Assembly (NCBI RefSeq): GCF_028622875.1 | Contig: NZ_CP117709.1 | Span: 5,893,001 to 5,957,000, forward strand | Length of the DNA stretch: 64,000 nt | Source of the DNA: Streptomyces sp. MMBL 11-1 | GTDB taxonomy: Bacteria; Actinomycetota; Actinomycetes; Streptomycetales; Streptomycetaceae | Reading direction: 5' to 3' | In this document: positions 29,548-38,384 of the stretch, piece by piece | Numbering within the stretch: the stretch's first letter is position 1 | Layout: the number at the start of each line of letters is the position of its first letter | Translations under genes and position numbers: made by a program | The notes under the pieces: generated by a model | The model's input: only the letters and a program-made list of their open reading frames with translations | Told to the model about the DNA's origin: nothing | The model's database searches: none

Positions 29548-32040
29548 ATGTCTGCTGTCGGTGGCATACCCGTAGCGGGAGGCCCGGCCCCGGCCGTCGC
29601 CCACCGGCGTGAACTCCCGCGTCCGCTCGTCCTGGTCCGCGTGCTGCTCCTCGTGCTGTTCGGGGCGACGGTGCTGGGCGCGGTCGGCCTGTCCGGCTCG
29701 GCCCTCGCCGCGGACGCGATGGGCGCCGAGGTGCTCGGCATCCTGCTGTACGCCTCCGCGCCCGGGGTGCTCGCGGCGCTGCTGGCCCGGCACGTTCGGA
29801 CCGGCGGCGCGCGCGTGCGGTGGGGCATCGTCGCCGTCCAGGCGTGGCTGATCCTCGGCGGCCTCGCCAACCTCGGGGACGGGTCGCCGGACGGACTGAC
29901 CCAGCTGGTCCTGCCGGTGCTGATCATCGTCCTGGTCAGCCGCGCGGGGAGCCGGGCGTGGTTCCGGCTGCCGCCCGGAGAACGGGGGCAGCCGCCGAAG
30001 TTCTCGCTCCCGCACATGATCACCTGGAAGCGGGACCGGGGGCAGACCGCCCTGGAGTACCTGGGCCTGGTCCTGATCGTCGTCGCGCTGATCGGGGCCC
30101 TGACCGTGGGCGGCCTCGGTGGCCGGATCACCGAGGGCCTCCAGTCCGCGATCTGCTCGCTGACCGGCCACTCCTGTCCGGTCTCCCCGGGCAGCGGCTC
30201 CGTCGATGCGGGCGAGCGCCCTGGCGGCGGCACGGACGGGGACGGGGGCGCCGACGGCGGTACGTCGGGGAGCGCGGACGGCGGGGCGGACGGGGGGACT
30301 GACGGCGGCTCGACGACCACGGGGGGTGCCACCGGCGGCTCCACGGGCGGCACCGAGGGCTCCGGCGGTACGGGAGGCTCCGGCGGCACGGGAGGACCCG
30401 GCGGCACGGGAGGACCCGGCGGCACCGAGGGCTCCGGCGGTACGGCCGGGACCGGCGGCGGTGACAGCTCCGGCTCCACCACGGCCGGCGGCGGCACGGG
30501 AGGCCCCGACGACACCGGCCGCCCCGGCACCGGCGAGGACACCTTCCCCGACGGCAACGAGGAGCCCGAGGCCGCCCACGACGTACAGGCGTCCGACGAC
30601 GGTGAGGGCGAGGGCGGCGGCGAGCAGGCCGAGGAGCAGGAGGACTGCGGCGGCTGGGGCTTCTTCGGCTGCGCCTGGGACCGTACGACACAGGTCGTCA
30701 AGGGCGTCGTGGTCGACGGACTCTGGGGCGACATCACGGGGATCATCGACCTGTTCAAGCCGGAGACCTGGTCGGGCCTCGCCGACTACGGCAAGCAGCT
30801 CGGCGAGCAGTGGGTGAAGGACTCCTCGGGCGCGGGCGACAAGTGGGCGGACGGCGACTACCTGGGCGCGATCCTGGACTGGGGCAAGGCCTCCGTCGAC
30901 ACCGTGGTCACGGTCGGCGACGACGTCTTCGTCGGGGACGAGGTCCGCGAGCGCTGGGAGAACGGCGAGAAGACCCGCGCCGTCACCGATGTGATCTGGA
31001 ACGTCGGCTCGATCTTCATCCCCGGCTACAACGTCGGGAAGGTCGTCGGGAAGGTCGGCAAGCTCGGTGCGCTCGGCAAGGTCGCCGGAGCCGTGGCGAG
31101 CGCCGCGGACGACGCGGGGGCGGCGGCCCGCCGGGCCCGCAAGGCGGCCGAGGCCGGCGACCTCGACGGCGTACGGAAGGCGGCGAAGGAGGCCGACGAA
31201 GCGGCGGACACCGCCGAGGACGCGGCCCGCCGCACCGGCTGCGCCATCGCCTCGGGCCCCCCGCGCGCGCGGTACGGCGAGGGCGGGGCCACCGGTGTCC
31301 CGGGCTCGGGCACCGGAGTGCTGGCGGGCGGCTCCCCGGGCCGGATCGTCCTCGCGAACGGCGGGTGCGACGAGGCGGCCAAGGCAGCCGCCGCCCGGGC
31401 GCGAGCAGCCGAGCGGGCCGCCCATCTGGAGCGGAAGAGGCTGGAGGAGCCCGAGCGGGCGCGCCAGGCGGAGGCGGACAAGAAGAAGTACCCGCAGGCG
31501 CAGCGCAACGACACCTCCGACCCGCGCAACTACAACCCGCCGTCCTGGGCCGACGACCTCAAGGACCGTACGCTCGGGGACGCCGACGGAGGCGACGGCT
31601 ACTGGGCGAGCCGGGACCGCAACCCCGCGCCCAACTGGAAGAACGAGTCCTGGCTGCGCTACCAGGAGCAGGTGACCGGTACCAACCGGGGCCAGGAGTA
31701 CGTCGTGCCGCACCCCCGGGAGGGCAAGCCGGCGGTGGAGTACGACGGCTGGGACTCCTCCCGGCAGACGTTCCTGGAGGCCAAGAACGGTTACGGCAGC
31801 TATCTGTCCAAGTCCGACAGCGGCACCCTCACCCCTTCGGGCAAGGACAAGTTCGTCACCGAGGCCCGCGCCCAGGTGGAGGCGTCCGGCGGCCGGAGCG
31901 TGGAGTGGCACTTCTCCGACCCGCAGGTGGCCAAGGCCGCCCGCAAGGCCTTCCGTGACGAAGGGCTGCCGGTCAAGGTGGTCCACAGCCCGACGAAGCC
32001 CAACGACAGCACCAGGAAACCGGGGGCGTTCGACGAGTAG
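29548..32040 (+). CDS. Polymorphic toxin with Flp-pilin-like segment and Tox-REase-5-like nuclease domain
   Basis: An 830-residue protein. Four membrane helices (~26-48, 60-78, 92-110, 114-131) are followed by RDRGQTALEYLGL (G165, E170, Y171), matching the Flp/Tad pilin cleavage motif G/xxxxEY and its hydrophobic helix. Next come a Gly/Ser/Thr-rich linker (~210-340), a conserved helical region with WGFFGCAWDRT and WSGLADYGKQLGEQWVKD, an Ala/Arg coiled-coil stretch, and a C-terminal domain (~695-810). This domain has RYQEQVTGTNRGQEYVV and a PD-(D/E)xK-like core (D733, E744-A-K746), as in Tox-REase-5. It likely cuts nucleic acid in competitors. The ATG was chosen over GTG 29500, which overlaps a promoter-like box. 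Family assignment is by eye. Confidence 0.8.
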   Translation: MSAVGGIPVAGGPAPAVAHRRELPRPLVLVRVLLLVLFGATVLGAVGLSGSALAADAMGAEVLGILLYASAPGVLAALLARHVRTGGARVRWGIVAVQAWLILGGLANLGDGSPDGLTQLVLPVLIIVLVSRAGSRAWFRLPPGERGQPPKFSLPHMITWKRDRGQTALEYLGLVLIVVALIGALTVGGLGGRITEGLQSAICSLTGHSCPVSPGSGSVDAGERPGGGTDGDGGADGGTSGSADGGADGGTDGGSTTTGGATGGSTGGTEGSGGTGGSGGTGGPGGTGGPGGTEGSGGTAGTGGGDSSGSTTAGGGTGGPDDTGRPGTGEDTFPDGNEEPEAAHDVQASDDGEGEGGGEQAEEQEDCGGWGFFGCAWDRTTQVVKGVVVDGLWGDITGIIDLFKPETWSGLADYGKQLGEQWVKDSSGAGDKWADGDYLGAILDWGKASVDTVVTVGDDVFVGDEVRERWENGEKTRAVTDVIWNVGSIFIPGYNVGKVVGKVGKLGALGKVAGAVASAADDAGAAARRARKAAEAGDLDGVRKAAKEADEAADTAEDAARRTGCAIASGPPRARYGEGGATGVPGSGTGVLAGGSPGRIVLANGGCDEAAKAAAARARAAERAAHLERKRLEEPERARQAEADKKKYPQAQRNDTSDPRNYNPPSWADDLKDRTLGDADGGDGYWASRDRNPAPNWKNESWLRYQEQVTGTNRGQEYVVPHPREGKPAVEYDGWDSSRQTFLEAKNGYGSYLSKSDSGTLTPSGKDKFVTEARAQVEASGGRSVEWHFSDPQVAKAARKAFRDEGLPVKVVHSPTKPNDSTRKPGAFDE

Positions 32041-32163
32041 GCCACGCCCGGACGGAACCCCCCGCGCTCCCGGGCGCCTTGTAGCCTGCACGCGTGGTGA
32101 CCCCGGCCGCCGTCCGGCCGGGGGACCGTGCGCAGTGGGCGGGCCGACGGAGGAGAGACGAGC

Positions 32164-32862
32164 ATGCGACGTGTAGTGCGGGGCTTCTGGGGCCCCCGGC
32201 CGGAGTCGGCCGAGGCGCTGGCCGACCGGTGGCGGCGGACCCTGGACGGGCTCGCCGAGCTGGTCCCGCAGGCGGCCGACGTCTGGAGCCAGGTCCACGG
32301 GAACGGACCCGCGACCGCCTTCACTCCCGACGGGGACGCCCTGCTCGGCGCGCTCCGCACTGCCCAGAGCGCGGCCGACTGGTCGGACCTCACCGGCACC
32401 GGGCTGCGGCTCGTCGGCACCGGGGCGCCCGGATGGGAGGCCGAGGTCAGCGGGCTGGCCGGCGGGGCACCGGAGTTCCTCCTCCAGTCGCTCGCGGTCA
32501 TCCTGCACGCCCCGGAAGGGGCCGTGGTCCCCGAGGAGGCGCTCCTGTCGCTCGTCGCCCGGGTGTGGGAGCCGGACTTCGGCGATGTGAGCGACGACGA
32601 CGTGCTGGACGCGCTGGAGGACGACGCCGGGTACTCCGTGGGCGACCCGGTCGTCGGCCGGACCGGCTATCTCTCCCCGGCCCGCGCGGCCCTGGTCCCC
32701 GACGGCCTGGAGGTGGTCCGCGAACCCCTCCCCGGCGGCGGGGAGTTGCTGAGCATCGCGGCCCCGGGCGACAGCGCGGGCGTGGTGCGGGTGTACCAGC
32801 GGCTGCGGGAGGCGGGGGCGCTGGCACCGCTGCCCCGCCCGATGGACCGGGCGGTTCTGTGA
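32164..32862 (+). CDS. Probable Imm52-type immunity protein
   Basis: A 232-residue cytoplasmic protein with no signal or membrane helix. The opening (RGFWGPRPESAEALADRW, then LAELVPQAADVW) resembles Imm52 immunity proteins, which are known to accompany Tox-REase-5 toxins. It lies 123 bp after the toxin with a strong GGAGGAG eight bases before the ATG, so it can be made in excess. It would bind and block the toxin nuclease domain in the producing cell. The assignment rests on motif memory plus position; without a profile search it could be another immunity family. Confidence 0.7.
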   Translation: MRRVVRGFWGPRPESAEALADRWRRTLDGLAELVPQAADVWSQVHGNGPATAFTPDGDALLGALRTAQSAADWSDLTGTGLRLVGTGAPGWEAEVSGLAGGAPEFLLQSLAVILHAPEGAVVPEEALLSLVARVWEPDFGDVSDDDVLDALEDDAGYSVGDPVVGRTGYLSPARAALVPDGLEVVREPLPGGGELLSIAAPGDSAGVVRVYQRLREAGALAPLPRPMDRAVL

Positions 32863-33389
32863 CCTGCCGGGCGGGCGAGGAGTTCGACGCGGAGCGTGCG
32901 GTGGCCGAGGTGACCGGGCTCCTCGCCGCCCCCGTACCGGCCACCGGCCCCACCGCCGCCGAGGGCGACCCGGACACCGGCGAGTGGACGGCCACCGTCG
33001 GGGCGGGCTTCCGGATCGTGCCGCTCTGGGAGGGCCGCTCCCTCACCGGGGTGTACGCCCCCGAGTGGAACGAAGCCGTGGAGGCCGCCGAGGGCCATTT
33101 GGCGGTGCTGGCAGGGGCGTTGGGCGGCCACTGGGGCCCGCACCGGCCGGTGCGGCTGCACGCGGCGCTGCTGCGGTGGGAGGCCGGGGCGCCCGTGGAG
33201 CCGCTGTACGAGGCGCTGTTCGCCGAGGATCTGTACGGAGACCTGGTGGTCTGGGAGCCCCTCGCCCCCGGCGGCCGGTGGGTCGCCCTGACCGTGGGGC
33301 ACAGCGACGGGGACGCGCCGCTGGTGCTGGCCGCCCTGGTCAGCGACCGTCCGGTCGTCGAACCGGAGGACGGGGACGGGCCGTTGTGA
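32859..33389 (+). CDS. Unknown protein coupled to the immunity gene
   Basis: A 176-residue acidic, soluble protein (EEFDAERAVAEVTGLLAAPV, WTATVGAGFRIVPLWEG, LYEALFAEDLYGDLVVWEPL). The GTG start overlaps the previous stop as GTGA, so translation is coupled to the Imm52-like gene. I do not recognise a family. The mixed alpha/beta, Trp-containing, acidic character is typical of immunity proteins, so a second immunity factor or toxin accessory is possible, but this is inference from position. Confidence 0.7.
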   Translation: MTCRAGEEFDAERAVAEVTGLLAAPVPATGPTAAEGDPDTGEWTATVGAGFRIVPLWEGRSLTGVYAPEWNEAVEAAEGHLAVLAGALGGHWGPHRPVRLHAALLRWEAGAPVEPLYEALFAEDLYGDLVVWEPLAPGGRWVALTVGHSDGDAPLVLAALVSDRPVVEPEDGDGPL

Positions 33390-33471
33390 GGACCGGCCGG
33401 GCCCGGCCGGAGGCCTTCGGGGCCTCGGACGAGGTGCTCCGGCACCGGCGGTCCTGTGATGGAGTGGGTCC

Positions 33472-34254
33472 ATGAAGCTGCTTCCCCTGTTCCTCCGACG
33501 GCCGATCGAAGCGGTGTACGAGCGTCGGCTCGCCGCCACACTGGTGGGCCTGCCGCGCCCCCAGCACGTAGGGATCATGGTCGACGGCAACCGCCGCTGG
33601 GCCCGGAAGGCCGGGCACACGGACGTCCGGGAGGGCTACCGGGCGGGTGGCGCCAAGGTGACCACGTTCCTGGGCTGGTGCACGGCCGCCGGGATCGAGC
33701 ACGTGACCCTCTTCATGCTCTCCGACGACAACCTGGGCCGCCCCGCCGAAGAGCTCGGACCCCTGATCGAGGTCATCGAGGAGACCGTCCGGGACATCAC
33801 CGCCGAGGGCCGGGACTGGGAGGTCCGGGCGATCGGCTCGCTCGACATGCTGCCCGGCGCCAGCGCCCGGTTCTTCAAGGAGGCCACCGCCGCCACGGCC
33901 GGGCGCGGCGGCCTCAAGGTGGACGTGGCGGTCGGCTACGGCGGTCGGCGCGAGATCGTCGACGCCGTGAAGAGCGCCTTCGAGGAGCACATCGCGGCCG
34001 GCGGCGACCCGGCCGAACTGGTCGCCCGGTTCGGGATCGACGACATCTCCCGGCACCTCTACTCACCCGTGGCCGACCACACCGACTTCATCATCCGCAC
34101 CTCCGGGGAGCAGCGGCTGTCCGGCTTCCTCCTCTGGCAGTCCGCCTACGCCGAGATGCACTGGGTGGACTGCTACTGGCCGGCCTTCCGGCACGTGGAC
34201 TTCCTGCGCGCGCTGCGCTCGTACGCGAACCGGGAGCGCCGCTTCGGCAAGTGA
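33472..34254 (+). CDS. Cis-prenyltransferase (isoprenyl transferase, UppS family)
   Basis: A 260-residue protein with the family signature HVGIMVDGNRRWARKAGH, including the catalytic Asp and first diphosphate-binding residues, and the C-terminal DFIIRTSGEQRLSGFLLWQS with the Arg/Ser pair. It condenses isopentenyl diphosphate onto an allylic primer in Z geometry to give lipid carriers for cell wall synthesis or short-chain products. Actinomycetes usually carry two such enzymes, and I cannot tell which chain length this one makes. The ATG at 33472 follows the toxin locus by 82 bp. Confidence 0.92.
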   Translation: MKLLPLFLRRPIEAVYERRLAATLVGLPRPQHVGIMVDGNRRWARKAGHTDVREGYRAGGAKVTTFLGWCTAAGIEHVTLFMLSDDNLGRPAEELGPLIEVIEETVRDITAEGRDWEVRAIGSLDMLPGASARFFKEATAATAGRGGLKVDVAVGYGGRREIVDAVKSAFEEHIAAGGDPAELVARFGIDDISRHLYSPVADHTDFIIRTSGEQRLSGFLLWQSAYAEMHWVDCYWPAFRHVDFLRALRSYANRERRFGK

Positions 34255-34269
34255 GCGCTGCTGGACCTC

Positions 34270-35418
34270 CTACAGCCGGGCCCGCTTCACCGCCATGTGC
34301 AGCAGCAGCCGGTCCTCGCCGTCGTTCAGGTCGAGGCCGGTGATCTGCTGGATCCGGGAGAGCCGGTAGTACAGCGTCTGGCGGTGGATGCCCAGCGCGG
34401 CGGCCGTCCGGCCCGCCTGGCCCGCGTGGTCCAGGAACATCTCGGCGGTGTGCGCCAGCTCCCGGTGCGGCGGGGTCAGCAGCGGGGCGACCGCCGGATC
34501 CCCGGGTCCGTCGTCGGCGCCCGGGAGGGCGGTCAGCAGGCGGTACGGGCCGATCCCCGACCACCGGGCGACCGGCCCGAGGCGGGTCTCGGCCCGTGCC
34601 GCGCGGGCCGACGCCGTGGCCTCGCGCCAGGAGACCGTCAGTTCGTCCAGGCCCCGGCGCGGCGTGGCGATCCCCCCGGTGGCGGCCGGGCCGGCGCCGG
34701 TGCGCAGCCGGTCCGCGGCGCTCAGGGCCGGGTCGAGGCGGTCCGGCGCGCGCAGCCGGACGAGCGCGGCCAGCGACAGCGGCCCGGCTCCCCCCGGCGC
34801 GGCCACGGTCGCCAGGGCGGCCGCCGATGCCACCCCCCGTACGGAGGGCGTGTCATCCGCCCACGGGGTCACGCACACCACCGTGTGCAGCCCGTCCGCG
34901 TCCGGCCCCAGGGCCTCGCCCAGCGCGGCGACGGCGGTGTCGCGCTGCCGGCCGGGGCCCGCCGTGAGCACCGCGCCGAACTCCCTCGACAGGCCGGCGC
35001 CCGCCCGCGCCTCGTCGGAGAGCAGCGCCCCGATCCGGGCGGTGACCTCCATCGCGGCGGCCAGCTGCTCTTCGGTCGGGCCGGGGTCGGCGTCGAGCAG
35101 CCAGACGTAGCCGAGAACGACGCCCCGATGGCGTACGGGAAGGCAGATGCGGTCCCGGAACACCCCGGCCTCGGGGGCGGCGGGGATCCGGACGGGACCG
35201 GTCGCCCGGGTGATGCCGAACTCCTCGAACCAGGCGCGCACGGCGGGCGTGGAGCGCCGGGTCAGGATCGAGCGGGTGCGGACCGGGTCCATCGCGGAGT
35301 CGTCGTCGCTGTCGTGGGCTCCGAAGGCGACCAGGCCGAAATCCCGGTTCTCCAGGGTGGCCGGGGCGTCGAGGAGGGCCGAGATCTCGTCGACCAGTTC
35401 CTGGTAATCGCCTGTCAC
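34270..35418 (-). CDS. PucR-family transcriptional regulator
   Basis: A 382-residue regulator with a variable N-terminal sensory part beginning [20 protein letters not shown], a GGDEF-like middle segment and a C-terminal PucR helix-turn-helix ([20 protein letters not shown]). The start is ambiguous: GTG 35418 fits the homology I recall, GTG 35433 is close. It is divergent from proline dehydrogenase with 191 bp between, which strongly suggests that it controls proline catabolism in response to proline; the sequence itself does not prove this. It converges on the prenyltransferase gene, 15 bp between stops. Confidence 0.88.
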   Translation of the reverse strand: MTGDYQELVDEISALLDAPATLENRDFGLVAFGAHDSDDDSAMDPVRTRSILTRRSTPAVRAWFEEFGITRATGPVRIPAAPEAGVFRDRICLPVRHRGVVLGYVWLLDADPGPTEEQLAAAMEVTARIGALLSDEARAGAGLSREFGAVLTAGPGRQRDTAVAALGEALGPDADGLHTVVCVTPWADDTPSVRGVASAAALATVAAPGGAGPLSLAALVRLRAPDRLDPALSAADRLRTGAGPAATGGIATPRRGLDELTVSWREATASARAARAETRLGPVARWSGIGPYRLLTALPGADDGPGDPAVAPLLTPPHRELAHTAEMFLDHAGQAGRTAAALGIHRQTLYYRLSRIQQITGLDLNDGEDRLLLHMAVKRARL

Positions 35419-35609
35419 TCCACCATTCTGCACCCCTTCCCGCCCTTCTTCAGACAGATGTCTGAGATGGCGGCCACGGATGCGTGACAGGTGTCGATGG
35501 CACAAGATCGGAGCGGACCCTAGATTTCACAGTGGTTATCCGTGCCGTACCGGTCCGTTCACGTTCATACCGTTACGGCCCTTCGTCCGTATATTCGTGG
35601 AGGTGCCCT

Positions 35610-36536
35610 GTGCTGGGTCCCGTGATTCTCGCCGCGTCGCGCAGCGACAAGATGCGCCGGTTCGTCTCGGCCGCGCCCGGCACCAGGCAGGTCGTCGACC
35701 GCTTCATCGCCGGGGAGACCGTCGACCAGGTCGTGCCGATCGTCGAGGACGCCGCGGACAAGGGCCTGGAGGTCACCCTCGACGTCGTCGGCGAGGACAT
35801 CACCACCCCCGCGCAGGCCGAGGCCGCCCGCGACGCGTACCTGGAGCTCGTCGAGCGTCTGAAGGACCTCGGCCTGGGCACCCGCGCCGAGATGTCCGTC
35901 AAGCTGTCCATGTTCGGCCAGTCGCTGGAGAACGGCCACGAGCTGGCCCTCGCCAACGTGCGCCCGGTCGTCGAGGCCGCTGCCGCCATCGGCACCACCG
36001 TCACCCTGGACGCCGAGGACCACACCACCCTCGACTCGATGTTCGCCATCCACGAGGAGCTCCGGAAGGACTTCCCGGAGACCGGCTGCGTCATCCAGTC
36101 CTACCTGTTCCGCACCGAGGACGACGCCCGCAGGCTCGCCGCCGCGGGCAGCCGCGTACGCATCGTGAAGGGCGCCTACAAGGAGCCCGCCTCCGTCGCG
36201 TACCAGGACAAGGCCGAGATCGACAAGGCGTACGTCCGCATCACCCGGATCCTGATGGAGGGCGAGGGTTACCCGATGATCGGGTCCCACGATCCCCGTC
36301 TCGTCGCCATCGCCCAGGAGCTGGGCCGCCAGGCCGGGCGCAAACTGGATGAGTACGAGTTCCAGATGCTGTACGGCATCCGCAGCGACGAGCACATCCG
36401 GCTCGCGGCCGAGGGCCACCGGATGCGCGTCTACACGGCGTACGGCACCGACTGGTACGGATACTTCATGCGCCGCCTCGCGGAGAAGCCGGCCAACCTG
36501 CTGTTCTTCGGCCGCTCGATCCTCACCAAGGGCTGA
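35610..36536 (+). CDS. Proline dehydrogenase
   Basis: A 308-residue FAD-dependent barrel enzyme. Visible family features include VTLDVVGEDITTPAQAEAA, VKLSMFGQ, VTLDAEDHTT, RIVKGAYKEP and the C-terminal FQMLYGIRSDE, with YFMRRLAE as substrate-binding arginines. It oxidises proline to pyrroline-5-carboxylate. GTG 35610 has GGAGG six bases upstream; a longer frame from 35484 has no site. P5C dehydrogenase follows after 80 bp and completes the route to glutamate, and a PucR regulator is divergent. Confidence 0.95.
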   Translation: MLGPVILAASRSDKMRRFVSAAPGTRQVVDRFIAGETVDQVVPIVEDAADKGLEVTLDVVGEDITTPAQAEAARDAYLELVERLKDLGLGTRAEMSVKLSMFGQSLENGHELALANVRPVVEAAAAIGTTVTLDAEDHTTLDSMFAIHEELRKDFPETGCVIQSYLFRTEDDARRLAAAGSRVRIVKGAYKEPASVAYQDKAEIDKAYVRITRILMEGEGYPMIGSHDPRLVAIAQELGRQAGRKLDEYEFQMLYGIRSDEHIRLAAEGHRMRVYTAYGTDWYGYFMRRLAEKPANLLFFGRSILTKG

Positions 36537-36616
36537 GCACCCGGCCCCGACCCGGGGCCGAACCGGCCACGGCCGACACACCCATCCCCGCCGACACCAA
36601 AGGAGACAAGGCAACC

Positions 36617-38248
36617 ATGGACGCCGTCACCCAGGTCCCCGCGCCGGTCAACGAGCCGGTTCACTCCTACGCCCCGGGCTCCCCGGAGCGCGCCCGCCTG
36701 GAGGTGAAGCTCAAGGAGCTCAGCCAGAACCCGATCGACCTGCCGATGACCATCGGCGGCGAGAAGCGGATGGGCGGCGGTGAGCGGGTGAACGTCGTGC
36801 AGCCGCACAACCACCGGGCCGTCATCGGCACCTTCGCCGGCGCCACCGAGCAGGACGCCCAGGACGCCATCGACGCGGCCCTCGCCGCCGCTCCGGCCTG
36901 GCGCGCGATGGCCTTCGACGACCGCGCGGCGATCATCCTGCGCGCCGCGGAGCTGCTGGCGGGCCCCTGGCGCGAGACGCTGGCCGCCTCCACCATGCTG
37001 GGGCAGTCCAAGACCGCCCAGCAGGCCGAGATCGACACGCCCTGCGAGCTGATCGACTTCTGGCGCTTCAACGTGCACTACGCGCGCCAGATCCTCGCCG
37101 AGCAGCCCCCGGCGAACTCCCCGGGCGTGTGGAACCGCATGGACCACCGCCCGCTGGAGGGCTTCGTCTACGCGATCACGCCGTTCAACTTCACGGCCAT
37201 CGCGGGCAACCTCCCCACCGCCCCCGCCCTCATGGGCAACGTCGTGGTGTGGAAGCCGTCCCCGACCCAGACCCACGCCGCCGTGCTGCTGATGCAGCTC
37301 CTGGAGGAGGCCGGGCTGCCCAAGGGCGTCATCAACCTGGTCACCGGCGACGGCATCGCCGTCTCCGAGGTGGCGCTGAACCACCGCGACCTGGCCGGCA
37401 TCCACTTCACCGGCTCGACCCCCACCTTCCAGCACCTGTGGAAGACGGTCGGCAACAACATCGCCAAGTACCGCACCTACCCGCGGCTCGTCGGCGAGAC
37501 CGGCGGCAAGGACTTCGTCGTCGCGCACCCCAGCGCCGACCGCGCCGTCCTGAAGACCGCGCTGACCCGTGGCTCCTTCGAGTTCCAGGGCCAGAAGTGC
37601 TCGGCCTCCTCGCGGGCGTACGTCCCGGCCTCCATCTGGAACTCCGGTTTCAAGGAGGAGTTCGCGGCCGAGGTCGACGCGATCACGATGGGTGACGTCA
37701 CCGACCTGACGAACTTCATCGGAGCCGTCATCGACGAGCGCTCGTTCGCCAAGAACAAGGCCGCGATCGACCGCGCGAAGTCCGACCCGACCTGCACCGT
37801 CGTCGCCGGCGGCACCTACGACGACTCGGTGGGCTACTTCGTCCGTCCGACCGTCATCGAGTGCTCCGACGCCGAGAACGAGGTCTTCACGACCGAGTAC
37901 TTCGGCCCGATCCTCGCGGTCCACGTCTACGAGGACGAGAACTACGACGCCATGCTGGAGCAGATGGAGTCGGTCTCCGACTACGCGCTGACCGGCTCGG
38001 TCATCGCGGGCGACCGCGCGGCCGCCGCGTACACCATGGACAAGCTCCGCTACGCCGCGGGCAACTTCTACATCAACGACAAGTCGACCGGCGCCGTCGT
38101 CGGCCAGCAGCCCTTCGGCGGCGGCCGTGCCTCCGGCACCTGCGACAAGGCGGGCGCCCCGCAGAACCTCCAGCGCTGGACCCTGACCCGGGCCATCAAG
38201 GAGACGCTGGTCCCGCCGACCGACTACACCTACCCCCACCAGGGCTGA
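36617..38248 (+). CDS. pruA: 1-pyrroline-5-carboxylate dehydrogenase
   Basis: A 543-residue aldehyde dehydrogenase of the P5CDH type. The catalytic Cys is in FEFQGQKCSASSRAYVP, the general base Glu in LVGETGGKDFVVAHP, and the N-terminal NPIDLPMTIGGEKRMGGG and C-terminal GGGRASGTCDKAGAP are typical. It oxidises glutamate semialdehyde to glutamate with NAD+, the second step of proline degradation. AAAGGAG precedes the ATG. It forms an operon with proline dehydrogenase and ends at a strong hairpin. The symbol follows common usage for stand-alone P5CDH. Confidence 0.96.
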   Translation: MDAVTQVPAPVNEPVHSYAPGSPERARLEVKLKELSQNPIDLPMTIGGEKRMGGGERVNVVQPHNHRAVIGTFAGATEQDAQDAIDAALAAAPAWRAMAFDDRAAIILRAAELLAGPWRETLAASTMLGQSKTAQQAEIDTPCELIDFWRFNVHYARQILAEQPPANSPGVWNRMDHRPLEGFVYAITPFNFTAIAGNLPTAPALMGNVVVWKPSPTQTHAAVLLMQLLEEAGLPKGVINLVTGDGIAVSEVALNHRDLAGIHFTGSTPTFQHLWKTVGNNIAKYRTYPRLVGETGGKDFVVAHPSADRAVLKTALTRGSFEFQGQKCSASSRAYVPASIWNSGFKEEFAAEVDAITMGDVTDLTNFIGAVIDERSFAKNKAAIDRAKSDPTCTVVAGGTYDDSVGYFVRPTVIECSDAENEVFTTEYFGPILAVHVYEDENYDAMLEQMESVSDYALTGSVIAGDRAAAAYTMDKLRYAAGNFYINDKSTGAVVGQQPFGGGRASGTCDKAGAPQNLQRWTLTRAIKETLVPPTDYTYPHQG

Positions 38249-38308
38249 GGCCCTTCCGGGGCGCCGCAGCACGACGCCCCGGACCCGGGCCTCCCCAGGC
38301 CCCTGAGC

Positions 38309-38348
38309 ACCGCCCCCCGACCGGCCCCCCAGCCGGCCGGGGGGCGGT
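38309..38348. terminator. Bidirectional terminator after P5C dehydrogenase
   Basis: ACCGCCCCCC (38309-38318) pairs with GGGGGGCGGT (38339-38348). A further seven base pairs inside have one mismatch. TTT follows. It separates the proline operon from the convergent nitroreductase gene. Confidence 0.8.
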
Positions 38349-38384
38349 TTCCATGGGCGCGGCGCTCTTTCGCGGGGCGGCGTC

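Noticed and set aside
29542..32508. A 988-residue minus-strand frame opposite the toxin gene
   Set aside because: Gly/Ala/Arg-rich mirror of the repetitive linker; the sense frame has ordered membrane, pilin-like and nuclease segments.
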